Shown one piece after another: positions 43,748 to 54,968 of a stretch of DNA of 64,000 nt. Location: the NCBI GenBank assembly GCA_947471745.1, contig CANJKZ010000425.1, positions 372,001-436,000 on the forward strand, written 5' to 3'. The translations under genes were made by a program, and so were the position numbers. This DNA is from Closterium sp. Naga37s-1. Taxonomy: Eukaryota > Streptophyta > Zygnematophyceae > Desmidiales > Closteriaceae. The notes under the pieces were generated by a model that saw only the letters and a list, made by a program, of their open reading frames with translations, made no database searches and was not told the DNA's origin. Position 1 is the first letter of the stretch, and every line of letters starts with the position of its first letter.

Positions 43748-44117
43748 TGTGAGAGTATGATGGCTTATGCTGGCTTTGCTAGCTTGCCTGGACTTTATTA
43801 TGCTATTACTAGCTTGGGTTTTATTTATCATGCATAGATATGCTTGATTTCCTAGGTTAGGTGCATTCCTATATGTTATTATAGTTATAGCACCGAACCA
43901 GGTTACGTGTACCGAACTCAAGCCCTTTCGGTTGCCACCGAATTGCTTTCTACTGAGTTCAGGAAGGTTCTGTTCGGGATGCTTTGCGACCCTCAGAACA
44001 TTCGCGTAACACCTGTGTTACCTGCCTTGTGTCAAGCCTATATATAGCCTCGTGTTGTACCCAGGTGAATCATTCAATTCAAACCCACTTTTCTGAGCTC
44101 GATCCTAGATCCTCACA
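43748..44117 (+). repeat. 5' LTR of gypsy element E
   Basis: 370 bp with TG..CA ends. Contains a TATATATAG box (about 44038-44046) followed by a plausible start region. Directly followed by the tRNA-complementary stretch TGGTAATCAGAGCC. Confidence 0.85.
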
Positions 44118-44285
44118 TTTGGTAATCAGAGCCGTTTACACTCGAAGTTTTTTCGACCACTAAAACGGAGTCTTAAAAAAACCGCGGGGGCGACGACTTT
44201 TAAACACCGATTCCGGGTACGAAAAACCGGTTCCGTGTTTTTTCACTCCCCCTCGTTTTCGGTTTCCGGACGCACAATATCAGGG

Positions 44286-45018
44286 ATGGAGGGTCAAGGC
44301 GACAATTACGCGACCACCCACGACATCGCCAGCCTTCGCACCAACATGGAGCAGACGCAGGCGGCGATCCGGCGAATCGAAGCCCTCCTGACAAGCCAAT
44401 TGGTAGCCGCCACAGCAGCAGTAAATGCAGCAGCGAACGTAGCAGCGATAGCAGCAGCAGCAGCAGCGGCGACACCGACAATTCACTGACCAGTGGTACC
44501 ACCTTCGCCAAACCTCGAAGCAGCTCGCCCGAGGCTCCCCGAAGCGTTCGATCCAAGCGCGAAGGGATTGGACGTTCGACGATTCGTGGCAACAATCGAA
44601 ATAGGCCATTGGCTGTTCAACCCCGACACACGATTCAACAAAGATTCGGCTCGCAGCGACACTGTTGCGAGGACCAGCACTCGAGAGGATTTACTACAGT
44701 GACGTGGCCCGCGGGGAGAAAACGTGGGCACAGTTTCGGGCAGACCTCATGGAACGTTTCGAACCGATAAATTCGACGTACATGGCGCGGCAACAGATAC
44801 ACTGACATAAACTTTACAGGAGTGTACCACAGTACACGCAGCTGATGGAGCAGCTTTTCAACTGCATCATCGACATGACCGAGGGCGAAAAAATCCAAAC
44901 GTATACGGAAGGGTTAAAAATGGAGATTCGCCGACAGGTCATTGCAACGAACTACAGTAACTACCGCGACCTCGTACGTGCAGTCGAACGATACGACGCA
45001 TTGACCCGTGGTCAACCC
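44286..45018 (+). pseudogene. Gypsy E gag, N-terminal part
   Basis: Starts MEGQGDNYATTHDIASLRTN, with an Ala-rich stretch. A TGA (44487-44489) interrupts an otherwise continuous frame, and another break follows DLLQ at 44700. It resumes MEQLFNCIIDMTEGEKIQTY ... VRAVERYDALTRGQP, matching element D gag, and is cut by copia A at AACCC. Confidence 0.85.
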
Positions 45019-45351
45019 TGTGAAAATTACGAGGAATGAGATTGACTAAGGGAAAGTTGGGTACAAGTACAAACCCTAGAAAGCTGTACCCCATATGTGC
45101 TACCCCACTATAGCCTACAACAGCTATGTCATATAAATCTGACACACCCCCATAGGCAAAGTGGGGGAGAACAAGGGGTCACAAGACCAGTCAAGCAAAG
45201 CAAAGCAAGCTCAGGGTGGATCACAAAGTCACCACACATTCCGAGCACAAGTTCAAGGCCACAAGGCCAGTTCACATGCAGGATTACATATATATATACG
45301 GCTAGACAAGCAAGAGCAGGTGTATATATATATGTAACAGTACAAACAAGG

Positions 45352-46866
45352 TCAAGGGGTGAGCAAGTGAGGCAAGGCAGGCACAAGACCCAGCTGAGTG
45401 CAGAAGCGCTGATGATCACAAGGCGCAAGTGCCTTGGTGAAGATATCAGCAGTGTTGGCCTCAGAGGCCACGTACGCAAGGCGCAGCTGACCACGCTGCT
45501 GTAGCTCACGAGCAAGGAAGTAGCGAAGAGCAATGTGCTTCGTTCTGTGCTCCAGTCTCTGCTCCCGACACAAGGCCAGCATGGCCTTGTTGTCTACGTA
45601 CAGCACTAGAGGAGAATGAGGCGGCTCTCCGAGGTCAGTCAGCAGGTAGGTGAGCCAGCGAAGCTCCTGTGCAGCCATGGCTCCTGCGTAGATCTCAGCC
45701 TCACAACTGGAGCCGAGAACAGAAGACGAGCGGGTAGCCCGCCACGAAACAGAGCCGGAACCAAGGCTGAAGGTGTAACCCTGTGACGACCGCTGCGTAG
45801 CCTGGTCGTCAGCCCAAGAAGCGTCTGCGTGCCCAGTGAGGACCACTGGACTCTGCCCTCCAAGCACAAGCCCCATGCCCGACGTACTGCACAAGTAGCG
45901 CAACACCCTCTTCGCTGCAGCCATGTGCTCCGGTCTGTGTCTCCCAGGAGCAACATAGCGTGCGAGAATGCTAAGAGGGTATGCAAGGTCAGGTCGTGTG
46001 CAGGTCATCAGGTACATGAGGCAGCCAACAAGCTCTGGGTATGGGCCACTCGACTCTACGGACTCATTCGAAGGCAGAGCTGAGAGCGAGTGGCGAGTAG
46101 GCAGAGGAGTGGCCTGAGGCGAGGAGTACGTGAAGCCGAAGCGCTGAAGGACCTGCTGCACCATGTGTGACTGAGTCAGGGTAATGGTGCGGCGTGCTCT
46201 GTCCCGGGTGATCTGCAAGCCAAGGTAGCTGCGCAGTTCACCCAGGTCTGTGCACGTGTGTCTCTTCTGCAGCTCGGACTTCACGTGGGCTAGTCCAGCA
46301 GTGTCAGCTGTGGCAAAGACCAAGTCGTCGACGTACACGAGGATGTAGAACGGCGGCAAAGAAGTGTCGGTGCGCAGAAACAGCGACGGGTCGGCAGTAG
46401 AGGGAGCAAACCCAAGAGCCGCAAGTGTAGTCCTCAGTGTGTCGTGCCACTCACGCGGTGCCTGGCGGAGACCGTAGACTGGCCGGCGGAGGCTCCACTG
46501 GGTGCCAGGAGGAAAAGACCCAGTGAAGCCAGGTGGGCGACGCAGCCAGATCTCCTCGTGCAGGCTGCCCTGCAAGAAAGCAGTGCTGAAGTCAAGAGAG
46601 TGCAGCTCGTAGTCACGGTGAGCAGCTATGTGCAGCAGTACCCGAAGAGTGGTCATCTTCGGGGTGGGAGAGAAGGTCTGAAAGTAGTCAACTCCCTGCC
46701 GCTGACTGAAGCCACGAGCCACGTAACGCGCCTTGAAGACAGGCGGAGAACCCGGCGGCCGCTTCACCCTGAAAATCCACATGCCACTGACGATGTTCGC
46801 CCCAGGTGGGGGAACCTCGTCAACGTAGGTGCATGTGGACTTCCAGGAAGCCATCTCTGCGTCCAT
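45352..46866 (-). pseudogene. Copia A reverse transcriptase-RNase H
   Basis: 504 codons: MDAEMASWKSTCTYVDEVPP, ARYVARGFSQRQGVDYFQTF, LDFSTAFLQGSLHEEIW, YGLRQAPREWHDTL, ILVYVDDLVFATADT, GHADASWADDQATQRSSQGY, SSCEAEIYAGAMAAQELRW, TKHIALRYFLARELQQRGQL. A single TAG at 46870-46872 (CAG in copia B) separates it from the upstream frame. Confidence 0.92.
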
Positions 46867-46872
46867 AGCTGC

Positions 46873-49611
46873 CTACCACTGAGAGGAGTAGGGACCCTCT
46901 ATCGCCTCCGCGTAAGAGCGCGGAGTCGGGATGTCAAGTGCATCCGGGTCTCCCTCAGGGGTAAGCAGTACAGACACGAGATGAGGTGAAGCAGCAGCCA
47001 AACACTGGAACTCCTCCTGCCTGTCCTCAAGGACGTCCGTGCCAAGGGCACACTCACCCCCGACGGACAGAGGACAGACAGACTCAGACTCAGCAACAAG
47101 ACTAGCAGCGTAGTCTAGACGACAGCGAGCAGCAAAGTCGACGAGCTCAGCAACTAGGGCAGACGCAGCAGTGGACTCAAAGGAAGGGTCAGTGACAACA
47201 GTAGCAAGGAGACGCGTGACAGTAGGACTGGCAGCACGAAGAGAGTCCGACTCCGGATCAGGAAGAGCAGGAAGAGAGGACTCAGGAGGAGAAGGCAAAG
47301 GGGCACGCAGAGGAGCAGTGGACGGACGCAGAGACATCCGGTGCGTGCCAGGGACAGGAGGAGGACGCTGACGCGAACCACGACCACTAGTGCGAGCAGC
47401 ACGGACAGGCGACGCAGGGCGAGACGCAGGCTCACGACGCTCAGCAAGACCTCCAGTAGGACCAGTGTAGGGAGAAGGAGCAGGCAGCGGGGAGGCCGGC
47501 TGTAACTGTAACTGTGACGGGACAGGCTGTGGACACTCTAAGGGAGGAGGAGGACCAGTAGAAGGCGGGAGACCAAGAACCTGCTCAAGGAGCGGAACGA
47601 AGTACGGTCGAGGCCGCGCAGCGACTCCAGACACAGCAGGGACAGCACCAGTACCCCCAGTGGTAGCACCAGCGCCAGCAGCACCTCCAGCAGCACCAGT
47701 AGAACCCCCAGCAGGACCGCCTCCAGGACCGACAGTAGTAGCCTCAGCGCCAACACCCTCCGCAGCTCCAGCTCCAGTCGTACCCGCAGGCCCAGCAGCT
47801 CCAGTACTCCCAGTACGAGCACCTCCGGGACCCGCGGCACCAGCACCCTCAGCAGCCGAAGAACCTCCAGCTCCAGTAGCACGCCTCCAACGCCGGGCAA
47901 ACCACTCGCGCAGCTCCTGTGGAGAGAGTGGCTCCCGCCGAGACGAAGCACCCGGAGAACCTCCAGGCACAGCACCGCCAGACGCCACACGAGCAGGCCC
48001 AGCTCCCTCAGGCTCCGCACCCCCAGGCTCAGCACCTCCAGGCGTAGCACCCCCAGGCTCAGCACCCCCAGGCGTAGCACCCCCAGACTCAGCACCCCCA
48101 GTCGTAGCACCCCCAGGCTCAGCACCCCCAGGCGTAGCACCCACACGCTCAGCACCCCCAGAGTCAGCACCCCCAGGCTCAGCACCCGCAGCAGCACCAG
48201 AGTCACCAGCAACCTCCACAGGCTCAACTGCGTCTACCTGGGACACACCTGAAGGGGCAGGACCCTGAGGGGGAAGGGGGTCTACCGGGGGGGGACCTGG
48301 CACAAGGAAGAGCGGTGGCGGGGGGAGGGACGGAGTGCGGTAGGGGAAGAGACGGTAGTAGGGGACCGACTCGTCAAACGTGACGTCCTGGGAGGACAGA
48401 ACACAGCGAGATGTGGGGTGGTAGAACTGCCACCCTGGCGCGTCAGGGGGGAAGCCAAGGAAGACGCACGGAGCAGCACGAGGGGACAGCTTGTCCGCAG
48501 ACAAGTCGCGGACAAACGCCCGAGATCCCCAGACACGGAACGCAGACGCATCGCCAACCTTCCCCGTCCACAGCAAAGCTGGGGAGGTCTCCGGCATGGA
48601 GACCCTGGGCTGAAGGTTGATCTGATGCGCCGCGTACCGAACCGCAAACGGCCACAGAAAATGGGGGGCAGCCGCATGCATCATGGACGTACGAGCGACG
48701 TCCATGACCATGCCAATGCGGCGCTCAGCAATCCCATTTTGCTGTGGAGAGTCCGGAAGCGTGAAGGTCTGGCGGATGCCTCGTGCACGACAGTAGGCTC
48801 GCAGAAGGCCAGAGGAGAACTCTCCGCCTCTGTCAGAGTGCAGACGCAGAACAGGAAAGTCCGAGCCGAAGCTCTGCCTGAGCTGGAGACGAGCCGCGCG
48901 GATCCAGTCGATCAACACCTCAGTGACATCACCCTTGCTGCGCAAGGGGAAGACTGTGGTGTAACGCGAGTAGTCGTCAACCACCAGCAGGAAGTAGCGC
49001 TCGTGACCCTGTCCACGAACGCGGGCCGGGCCCCACACGTCCATGTGAAGCGTCTGCAGCGGGGCCTCTGTCGGAGGAAACTGGGAGGAGTGAGGGGCAG
49101 CCCGCTGTCGCCCCTCGACACAGGGGACGCAGGTAGGGGCAGGCCCCGGAGGAAGGGGAGAGAGGGACCGGGGAAGACCAGAGACAAGGACACGGGAGGC
49201 CATGCCTCGGAGACGAAGCAGGGAGGGGTGACCAAGGCGGTGGTGCCAGAGGAGAGTCTCGTGAGACAGGAGACGACACGAGCAGGGAGCAGACTCAGGA
49301 CCAGACCTGGACGCTGCAGCAAACACCTGACCCGACGCAGCTACCTGACCAGACGCAGTGACTGGAGGAGATTCAGTGGTCAGTGTGTACAGGCTCGACC
49401 CCGGCCGACGTGTAAACGTGGCCAAGTGTCGGCCCGTCCGAGCGTCCGTGCAGTGGGTCACTCGCTGGCTCGCAGGAGTGAACTGGTGAACCCCCGCATC
49501 CTGTAGGTCAGCACCACTCACCAAGTTCGTAGAGAACGAGGGGAGGTAAAGACCAGACAGGGTGCCAGAGGGGGCCGCCGGACACGGGAGGACAGTGGAG
49601 AAGTGAGCAAG
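46873..49611 (-). pseudogene. Copia A protease end, integrase and spacer
   Basis: Frame from FSTVLPCPAAPSGTLSG to the TAG before RT. Pre-integrase LLWHHRLGHPSLLRLRGMAS; integrase HMDVWGPARVRGQ, VVDDYSRYTTVFPL, LRLHSDRGGEFSSG, PQQNGIAERRIGM, FLWPFAVRYAAHQ; then PPPLFLVPGPPPVDPLPPQG in one frame, where copia B is shifted. A Pro/Gly/Ala-Glu repeat spacer (about 47990-48190, GGAEPGGATPGG) follows, then ELREWFARRWRR. Confidence 0.9.
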
Positions 49612-49965
49612 GTAATGCATGCGAGTGTAGCGATGCGATGTTACATGTGCGGTTCGATGTAATGCATTTGCTATAAATCGACTTGCCTTGTATGCATGTA
49701 TCATAGTGAAACTCAGAGTTCTTTGTACAAGGTACATTCGAACACAAATTCCAGAGAGCTTCTTTACTTGCATTCAAGAGCACCACCTAGCACGTGAACG
49801 CCTATATCTCGGAGAATACTTAGGCGATCGACGTGTTTGACAGCTCGTTGGAAAGCTAAGACAGAGCTCTATCGTTTAGAACAACTCCCAGTTCCTGCAA
49901 AGTAGAGGAGAGTCCTCTACAACAGTGGTATCAGAGCTGGTCGGAGGAGTCTACGCACGCGACAA
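49612..49965 (+). mobile_element. 350-bp insert with primer-site-like motif inside copia A
   Basis: Foreign to the copia frame. CAAGG occurs at both edges (about 49607-49611 and 49966-49970), as a 5-bp duplication would. It ends in ...CTCTACAACAG then TGGTATCAGAGCTGG (49927-49941) plus about 25 bp, so it looks like an LTR, primer site and leader start of a plus-strand element whose remainder is lost. No start motif TG is obvious at the left edge. Confidence 0.55.
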
Positions 49966-50521
49966 GGAGGGGTCTGCCAGAGAGACTGCAACTGGCCGAC
50001 CAAGCGGCGTGAGTGTGGTGCGGTCTCGAAAGAAGGAGCGAGAAGCCCCCGAGTCAAGGGTGAAGGTGTGGGAGGCCAAAGCCGACGCAGTACCTGAGAG
50101 AGCAGACTCACCAGCACCTGAGGAAGCAGACGCACTAGCACCTAGAGCAGCAGCCTCACCAGTACCTAGAGCAGCAGTCCCAATGCCCGGGTCGGGCGGA
50201 AAACACCGGTAACAGTCACCCTCATCACTAATAGTCACAGCATACATGGCAGCAAGAATAGCATCAAAGTCAAGGTCAAAGATAGCTACTCCCACCCTAG
50301 ACAGCTCGCCCCAGCGAGGGATCTCAGTGGCCTCAGGGAACTGGTGACGCCAAGCGTCCGTCAGGCGGCCAAAGCAGCGCTGGGTGGAGTGCGCACCCCC
50401 GCACTGCTCACCCGCGCGGTCGCCGGTGCGTAGGACGTAGGTGCACGGACCAGTACCCCCACCCCGCTGGCGTGCAGCGTACCACTCACGAAGCTGCTGA
50501 GGGGGGGGGATCTCACGAGTG

Positions 50522-50553
<32 letters not shown>

Positions 50554-51589
50554 CTGACCACCACCGGAGCCGACCCTCTGCGCAGCGCCACCCCGACCAG
50601 CTCCACCTCCTCCGCCGCCGCCTCCTCCACCGCCGCCACCTCCGCCACCTCCGCTCCCACCGCCACCGCCGCCGCCGCCTCCGCCTCCACTGCCGCCACC
50701 GACACCTCCACCCCCGCCACCACCCCCACTGCCACCCCCACCCCCTCCGCCGCCTCCACCGCCGCCTCCACCGCCCCCGCTAGCTCCTCCAGCGCCCCTG
50801 CCCCCCTTGCCCTTGCCAGGGCGGCGTCTCCCGCTAGGGGTAGACGCCGCACCGACCGACTCAAGACCAACGAGGTCGGCCGCAGCAGCAGAGGCAACAG
50901 AGGGCAATAGAGGAGAGGGGGAGCACCCCTCAAAGACAGGGGCGCGAGGGTCACCACGAGAGGCTCCTACAGCGACTATGCTCTTCTCTGCTGCTAGGAG
51001 GCGCTCCTCCAGGAGGTCAACGGTGAGGGTGGTGGGGCAAACAGAGAGAAAGTGGTCCCTGACCGGGCGAAGGGTGTCAGGGAGGCGGGTGACTATGTAG
51101 TAGAGGGTGATGTACATAGGGGGGGGGGTTCTTGGCGCAGAACTCAGCGGGAAGGGCAGCGCGGTAGCGAATGTCACTAGTGCGAAGGTGCGTAATGAGG
51201 TCAGCGACTGTGGGAAAAGCTGCGAGGTCAGGGAAGAGGTACGGCAGGATGAGGCGGCTAAGTGCAGCAGTGGCAGGGGAAGAGTAGCGTGCAACTACAG
51301 CGTCGTACAAGGTCTTAGCACTCTTGTACTGGCTAAAGTGCGCACGCTCAGAGGTAGGCAAGTGGCGACGCACAGCAAGACGTGCAGCAGCATCGCGTGT
51401 GGCCCACTATGAGCGAACAGTGGCGTCAGCATCAGCAGCAGGGGCAGGAGAGGCACCAGAGGTGAGGTCAAAGAGGGAGAGACCGTCTGCCCTATCGCAC
51501 TGTAGGAAAAGCTGCAGGTCATCTACCCAGACGTCAAAGTCAATGGCCCGACCCTCAGCGTCAAAAGCGAGGACACTGGGGGTAGCCAT
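49966..51589 (-). pseudogene. Copia A gag and protease start
   Basis: Starts MATPSVLAFDAEGRAIDFDV at 51589. TAG at 51407-51409 replaces Gln, and a frameshift lies near the G run at 51120. Then open through ITYYIVTRLPDTLRPVRDHF, a Gly-rich linker, a CAG run read as Gln (about 50522-50550), LREWYAARQRGGG, and protease LDSGASRSFFRDRTTLTPLG. Confidence 0.88.
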
Positions 51590-51599
51590 GACAGCAGTA

Positions 51600-52400
51600 G
51601 ACTAGCAGCGCGAGCAGCAGGCTAAGGGCAGTGCAGGAGGTGCTGTTCTTACCGGGCAGGCGAGAAGGACCGAGGCTCGCCAGCAGGAACGGGGCCGCGA
51701 CCGCAGTGACAGGGTGTAGTGGACAGGGCGGCTCGGCGGCTCGGCAGTACCAGCGACTCTGCAGCAACGGCGCCTCGGGCGGCTCGGCGGCAACGGCGGC
51801 TCGGCGGCTCGGGCAGCTCGGCGGCAACGGCGGCTCGGTGGCTCGGGCGGCTCGGTGGCTCGGGCGGCTCGGCTGCTGCAGGAGCAGCGGCGGCTGCTGC
51901 AGGGGCAGCGGCGGCTGCTGCTCAAGGGACGGCGGCGGCCGCTGCTGCAGGGACGGCGGCGGTCGCTCCTGCAGGGACGGCGGCGGCCGCTGCTGCAGAG
52001 ACGGCGGCGGCCGCTGCTGCAGGGGCGGCGGCTGCTGCTGTTGCGGGGACGGCGGCCGCGGCCGCTGTAGCGACTGCGGCTGCTGCTACTGCAGAGGCGG
52101 CGACGGCGGGCCGAGAGAGGCCGCGAGGGGCGGCGGACGGGCCGTGAAGGGCGGCGCGAGGGGCCGCGAAGGGCAGCGACGGGCCGTAGGGGGCCGTAAG
52201 GGCGGCGCGAGGGGCCGTAAGGGCGGCGCGAGGGGCCGTAAGGGCGGCGCAAGGGGCCGTAAGGGCGGCTGGGAGGGCCGTAAGAGGGGCTGCTAAGGGC
52301 GACGCGAAGGGGCCGTAAGGGGCCTAGAGAGGGCGCGACGGTAGGGAGGGCACGCGGGGCGCGACTCGGGCAGGCGAAGCGCGCTCCGGGCAGGGGAAAA
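51600..52400. repeat. Leader repeats of copia A
   Basis: GCTCGGCGGCAACGGCG-type units (51725-51880), CTGCTGCAGGGACGGCGG-type units (51880-52100) and AGGGGCCGTAAGGGCGGCGCG units (52150-52290). Plus strand purine-rich; the element RNA is pyrimidine-rich. Located between the gag start and primer site, as in copia B, but with different motifs. Confidence 0.9.
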
Positions 52401-52586
52401 AAAAATTTCGATTGGGTGGGCCCTAGGAAGCGTTCCCACGAGGGAACCCGCTCTATACCATGTGAAAATTACGAGGAATGAGATTGATTAAGGGAAAGTT
52501 GGGTACAAGTACAAACCCTAGAAAGCTGTACCCCATATGTGCTACCCCACTATAGCCTACAGCAGCTATGTCATATAAATCTGACA

Positions 52587-53480
52587 AACCCGAAACACGA
52601 CGCTACGGGCCGAACCATACATTTGGCACGGAGCGATCTGCACCCCCCACGTTCGCCGAACCGATGTATATCGACAGATTCAACGCGAAGCAGTAGCCGA
52701 CAAAATGCGATTTTTGCGGCGCAGCCGGACATCAATTCCTGTCGTGCTACAAAATGAAAAAGGCATGTGCGGCATTGCTGGGCGGCAACAGTACAGCACC
52801 CCCGAAGTAAAAAAAAAAAAACGGATCGACCTGGCGATCGCGTAAAGATCCGAAAAGGGAAAAAGGGCGACGACATGGCGACTTCGGAGCAGGCGAAAAA
52901 AGGAGAAAATGATGGCGCGAATATAAAACGTCACGACCGGCCGACATCAGGGGAAATTGCCGGGGCGAATGGAGGCTCCATGAAAAAAAGACTCAGCACC
53001 GACCGGTAAACTCCAGCCGAACACCCACGAAAGTAAGAATACATTAAAGTTATCCTACAAATATACTTTAACAAAGAACATTACTTCTCGTGGTTTTCAA
53101 GCCTTTGAGAAATTCAGGGGAGAGTTAGAGGCCAAGAAAAAGCCTGTAGACATTATTCAGGTACCTGAGAAGTTGGGCAAAGCATTACGGAGCATAGAAA
53201 AGGGTCGTGCGTTCCGTGGAATTAATATTCTCTCCTAGCAGCACAGCGTTAAGGCTCCCCGTTGCCCACAGGTGAAGCGCAAAGGCTTAGAGGAAAATTC
53301 CAGGCCCAGGAGAAGTTGTTCAAGCCTCGGAAAAATCCTCCTAACCCCCAGGTGAAGCTAGAAGTGAAAAGTGTTGAGTCAAGTGTAGGAAATAGGGATG
53401 GTAATATCTTTTTTGTACCCTATGATCCTATCAATGAGACCCTCTTTGGCTACTCAGCGTAGCAGGAACCACTACTCCTC
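52587..53480 (+). pseudogene. Gypsy E gag C-terminus with zinc knuckle
   Basis: Continues directly from 45018 once copia A and one AACCC copy are removed (GQP then ETRRYGPNHTFG). A TAG follows FNAKQ, then CDFCGAAGHQFLSC, a complete CCHC knuckle near 52700-52742. From 52800 to 53480 the frame is broken repeatedly; the Lys-rich linker to protease is only partly readable. Confidence 0.8.
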
Positions 53481-53483
53481 GAG

Positions 53484-54110
53484 GTGTTATGCAAAGGACG
53501 ACGCCTCCAGGCACTGGTGGACAGCGGTGCATCTCACTCAGTGTGTGACCGCAAGACGTTGGAGAGAATTGGAGAACCTTCGGAGGAGACCAAGTTCGCG
53601 GCAACGATGGTGGACGGTACGACACTTCCCATCCAGGGCGAAGCATCACTGCAGCTGCACATAGGGGCGCTGAGGTGGAAGTCGACGTTGCCGATCACGA
53701 ACATCAAAGGTTTAGATTTCATCTTGGGACGATATTTCTTGAAGCGGTTCAACCTTGAGATCGACTGGGTCAACAGGAAGGTGTGCATCTACAACAACGG
53801 GAAGCGAGTGGAGCTGCGAAGCTGGACGGATACAAGGGACGTTCCTGAAACGACACTGGCACGGTTCAAACAGACGGTGAACGAGAGCAACACGGGTTAC
53901 TTAGCACTGGTTATGGCAGCAGCAGAGGAGGAGAAGCCAAGTTTGGAGCTACCTGCAGCAGTGAAGGAGGTCTTGGAGCAGTACAAAGATATGATGCCCG
54001 ACAACCTACATGCAGGAGTACCTCCAGCACGCACCCACGAGCACGAGATCGTGGAGGAACCAGGTGCGAAACCCGTCTCACGTGCACCATACCGACAGAG
54101 TCCGACCGAC
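53484..54110 (+). pseudogene. Gypsy E protease
   Basis: 210 codons open: [20 protein letters not shown] (Asp protease), ITNIKGLDFILGRYFLKRFN and the pre-RT linker HEHEIVEEPGAKPVSRAPYR, then cut by copia F at TAACA. Even after removing F a one-base frameshift separates it from the RT part. Confidence 0.88.
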
Positions 54111-54115
54111 TAACA

Positions 54116-54934
54116 TGTTGGTGCAACCCTACGGTTTGCACTCGGCTTGTTGTCCGTGTGCGTGAATGTGTGTGTGTATGGAATGGTATGAGGGCATGGG
54201 ATAATATATATTTCATGCTTATAATTGTGTGTGAATGTTGAGTCATGATGTCGAGTGTGTGTGTCGAGTCAATAGCGAGTTATCGCTAGACGCGTGTTAC
54301 GCGGTCGTTTGTGTCTCGCGCGCGGTTTCTATTTTGTCGTGCGCGGTTTCTATTTTGTCCTGTGTCGAACGTTCAGCGTGTCGCAGGTGTGTGCAGCAGA
54401 CCCATCAAGAACTCAAGGATGAGTTTGTGATGAAGAGCCCGAGCCTTGGTGTCAAGCCTCAAGTGATTTCGAAGCTCGCCAAAAGGGTGCACCTCAAGAT
54501 ATTGAAGATAGTTACATTACTTTGTGTAGTGTAACATTTCACTTGGTGTAGGCCCTAGTGAAGGGTAGTTTCGAGACCCTTCGTGGTTGGGGACAGTGTG
54601 GCACTGTTCCACATCACTGTACCTCGGCTCTTGGGGTTTGTAGGAGCTGGGAGTCATTCCCAACTCGTAACTCTTCCTATCTTGTGTTCTAAGACTATAG
54701 TGGCTGCCATAGTACCGTTCGTTCAAACCAACGCTGTGTCGTCAATCCTTTATCAAATCGTGCAATCTAACTTGCTTATTGTAGGCGACGTTAAGACGCT
54801 CCAGATCCAATTTGAATCAAGTCATTTGAAGCTGTGACCAGAACGCTATCAACGTTTGAAGCCGCTCTGCAGAAATCCGTCTGTGCACTCTATCTTTCGT
54901 TTTAGGCACATTCAAGCCTATTGTGACTATAACA
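54116..54934 (+). repeat. 5' LTR of copia F
   Basis: 819 bp, TGTTGGTGC...ATAACA. TATATATTTC (about 54204-54214) could be the promoter TATA box. Confidence 0.95.
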
Positions 54935-54968
54935 AGTGGTATCAGAGGCCCTTGGAGCAGTTTCGACA

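Larger units (their letters stand above)
45019..52586 (-). mobile_element. Ty1/copia element A
   Basis: 126-bp LTRs at 45019-45144 and 52461-52586 (two differences), target duplication AACCC (45014-45018, 52587-52591) in gypsy E gag. Primer site TGGTATAGAGCGGG next to the right LTR. Same family as copia B. The polyprotein is broken by at least two Gln-to-TAG changes, a frameshift at a G run near 51120 and a 350-bp insertion near 49612-49965. Confidence 0.95.

Noticed and set aside
54235..54534. 99-codon frame duplicated at 59894-60193
   Set aside because: Lies inside both LTRs of copia F; identical because LTRs are identical, with no sign of selection on coding.
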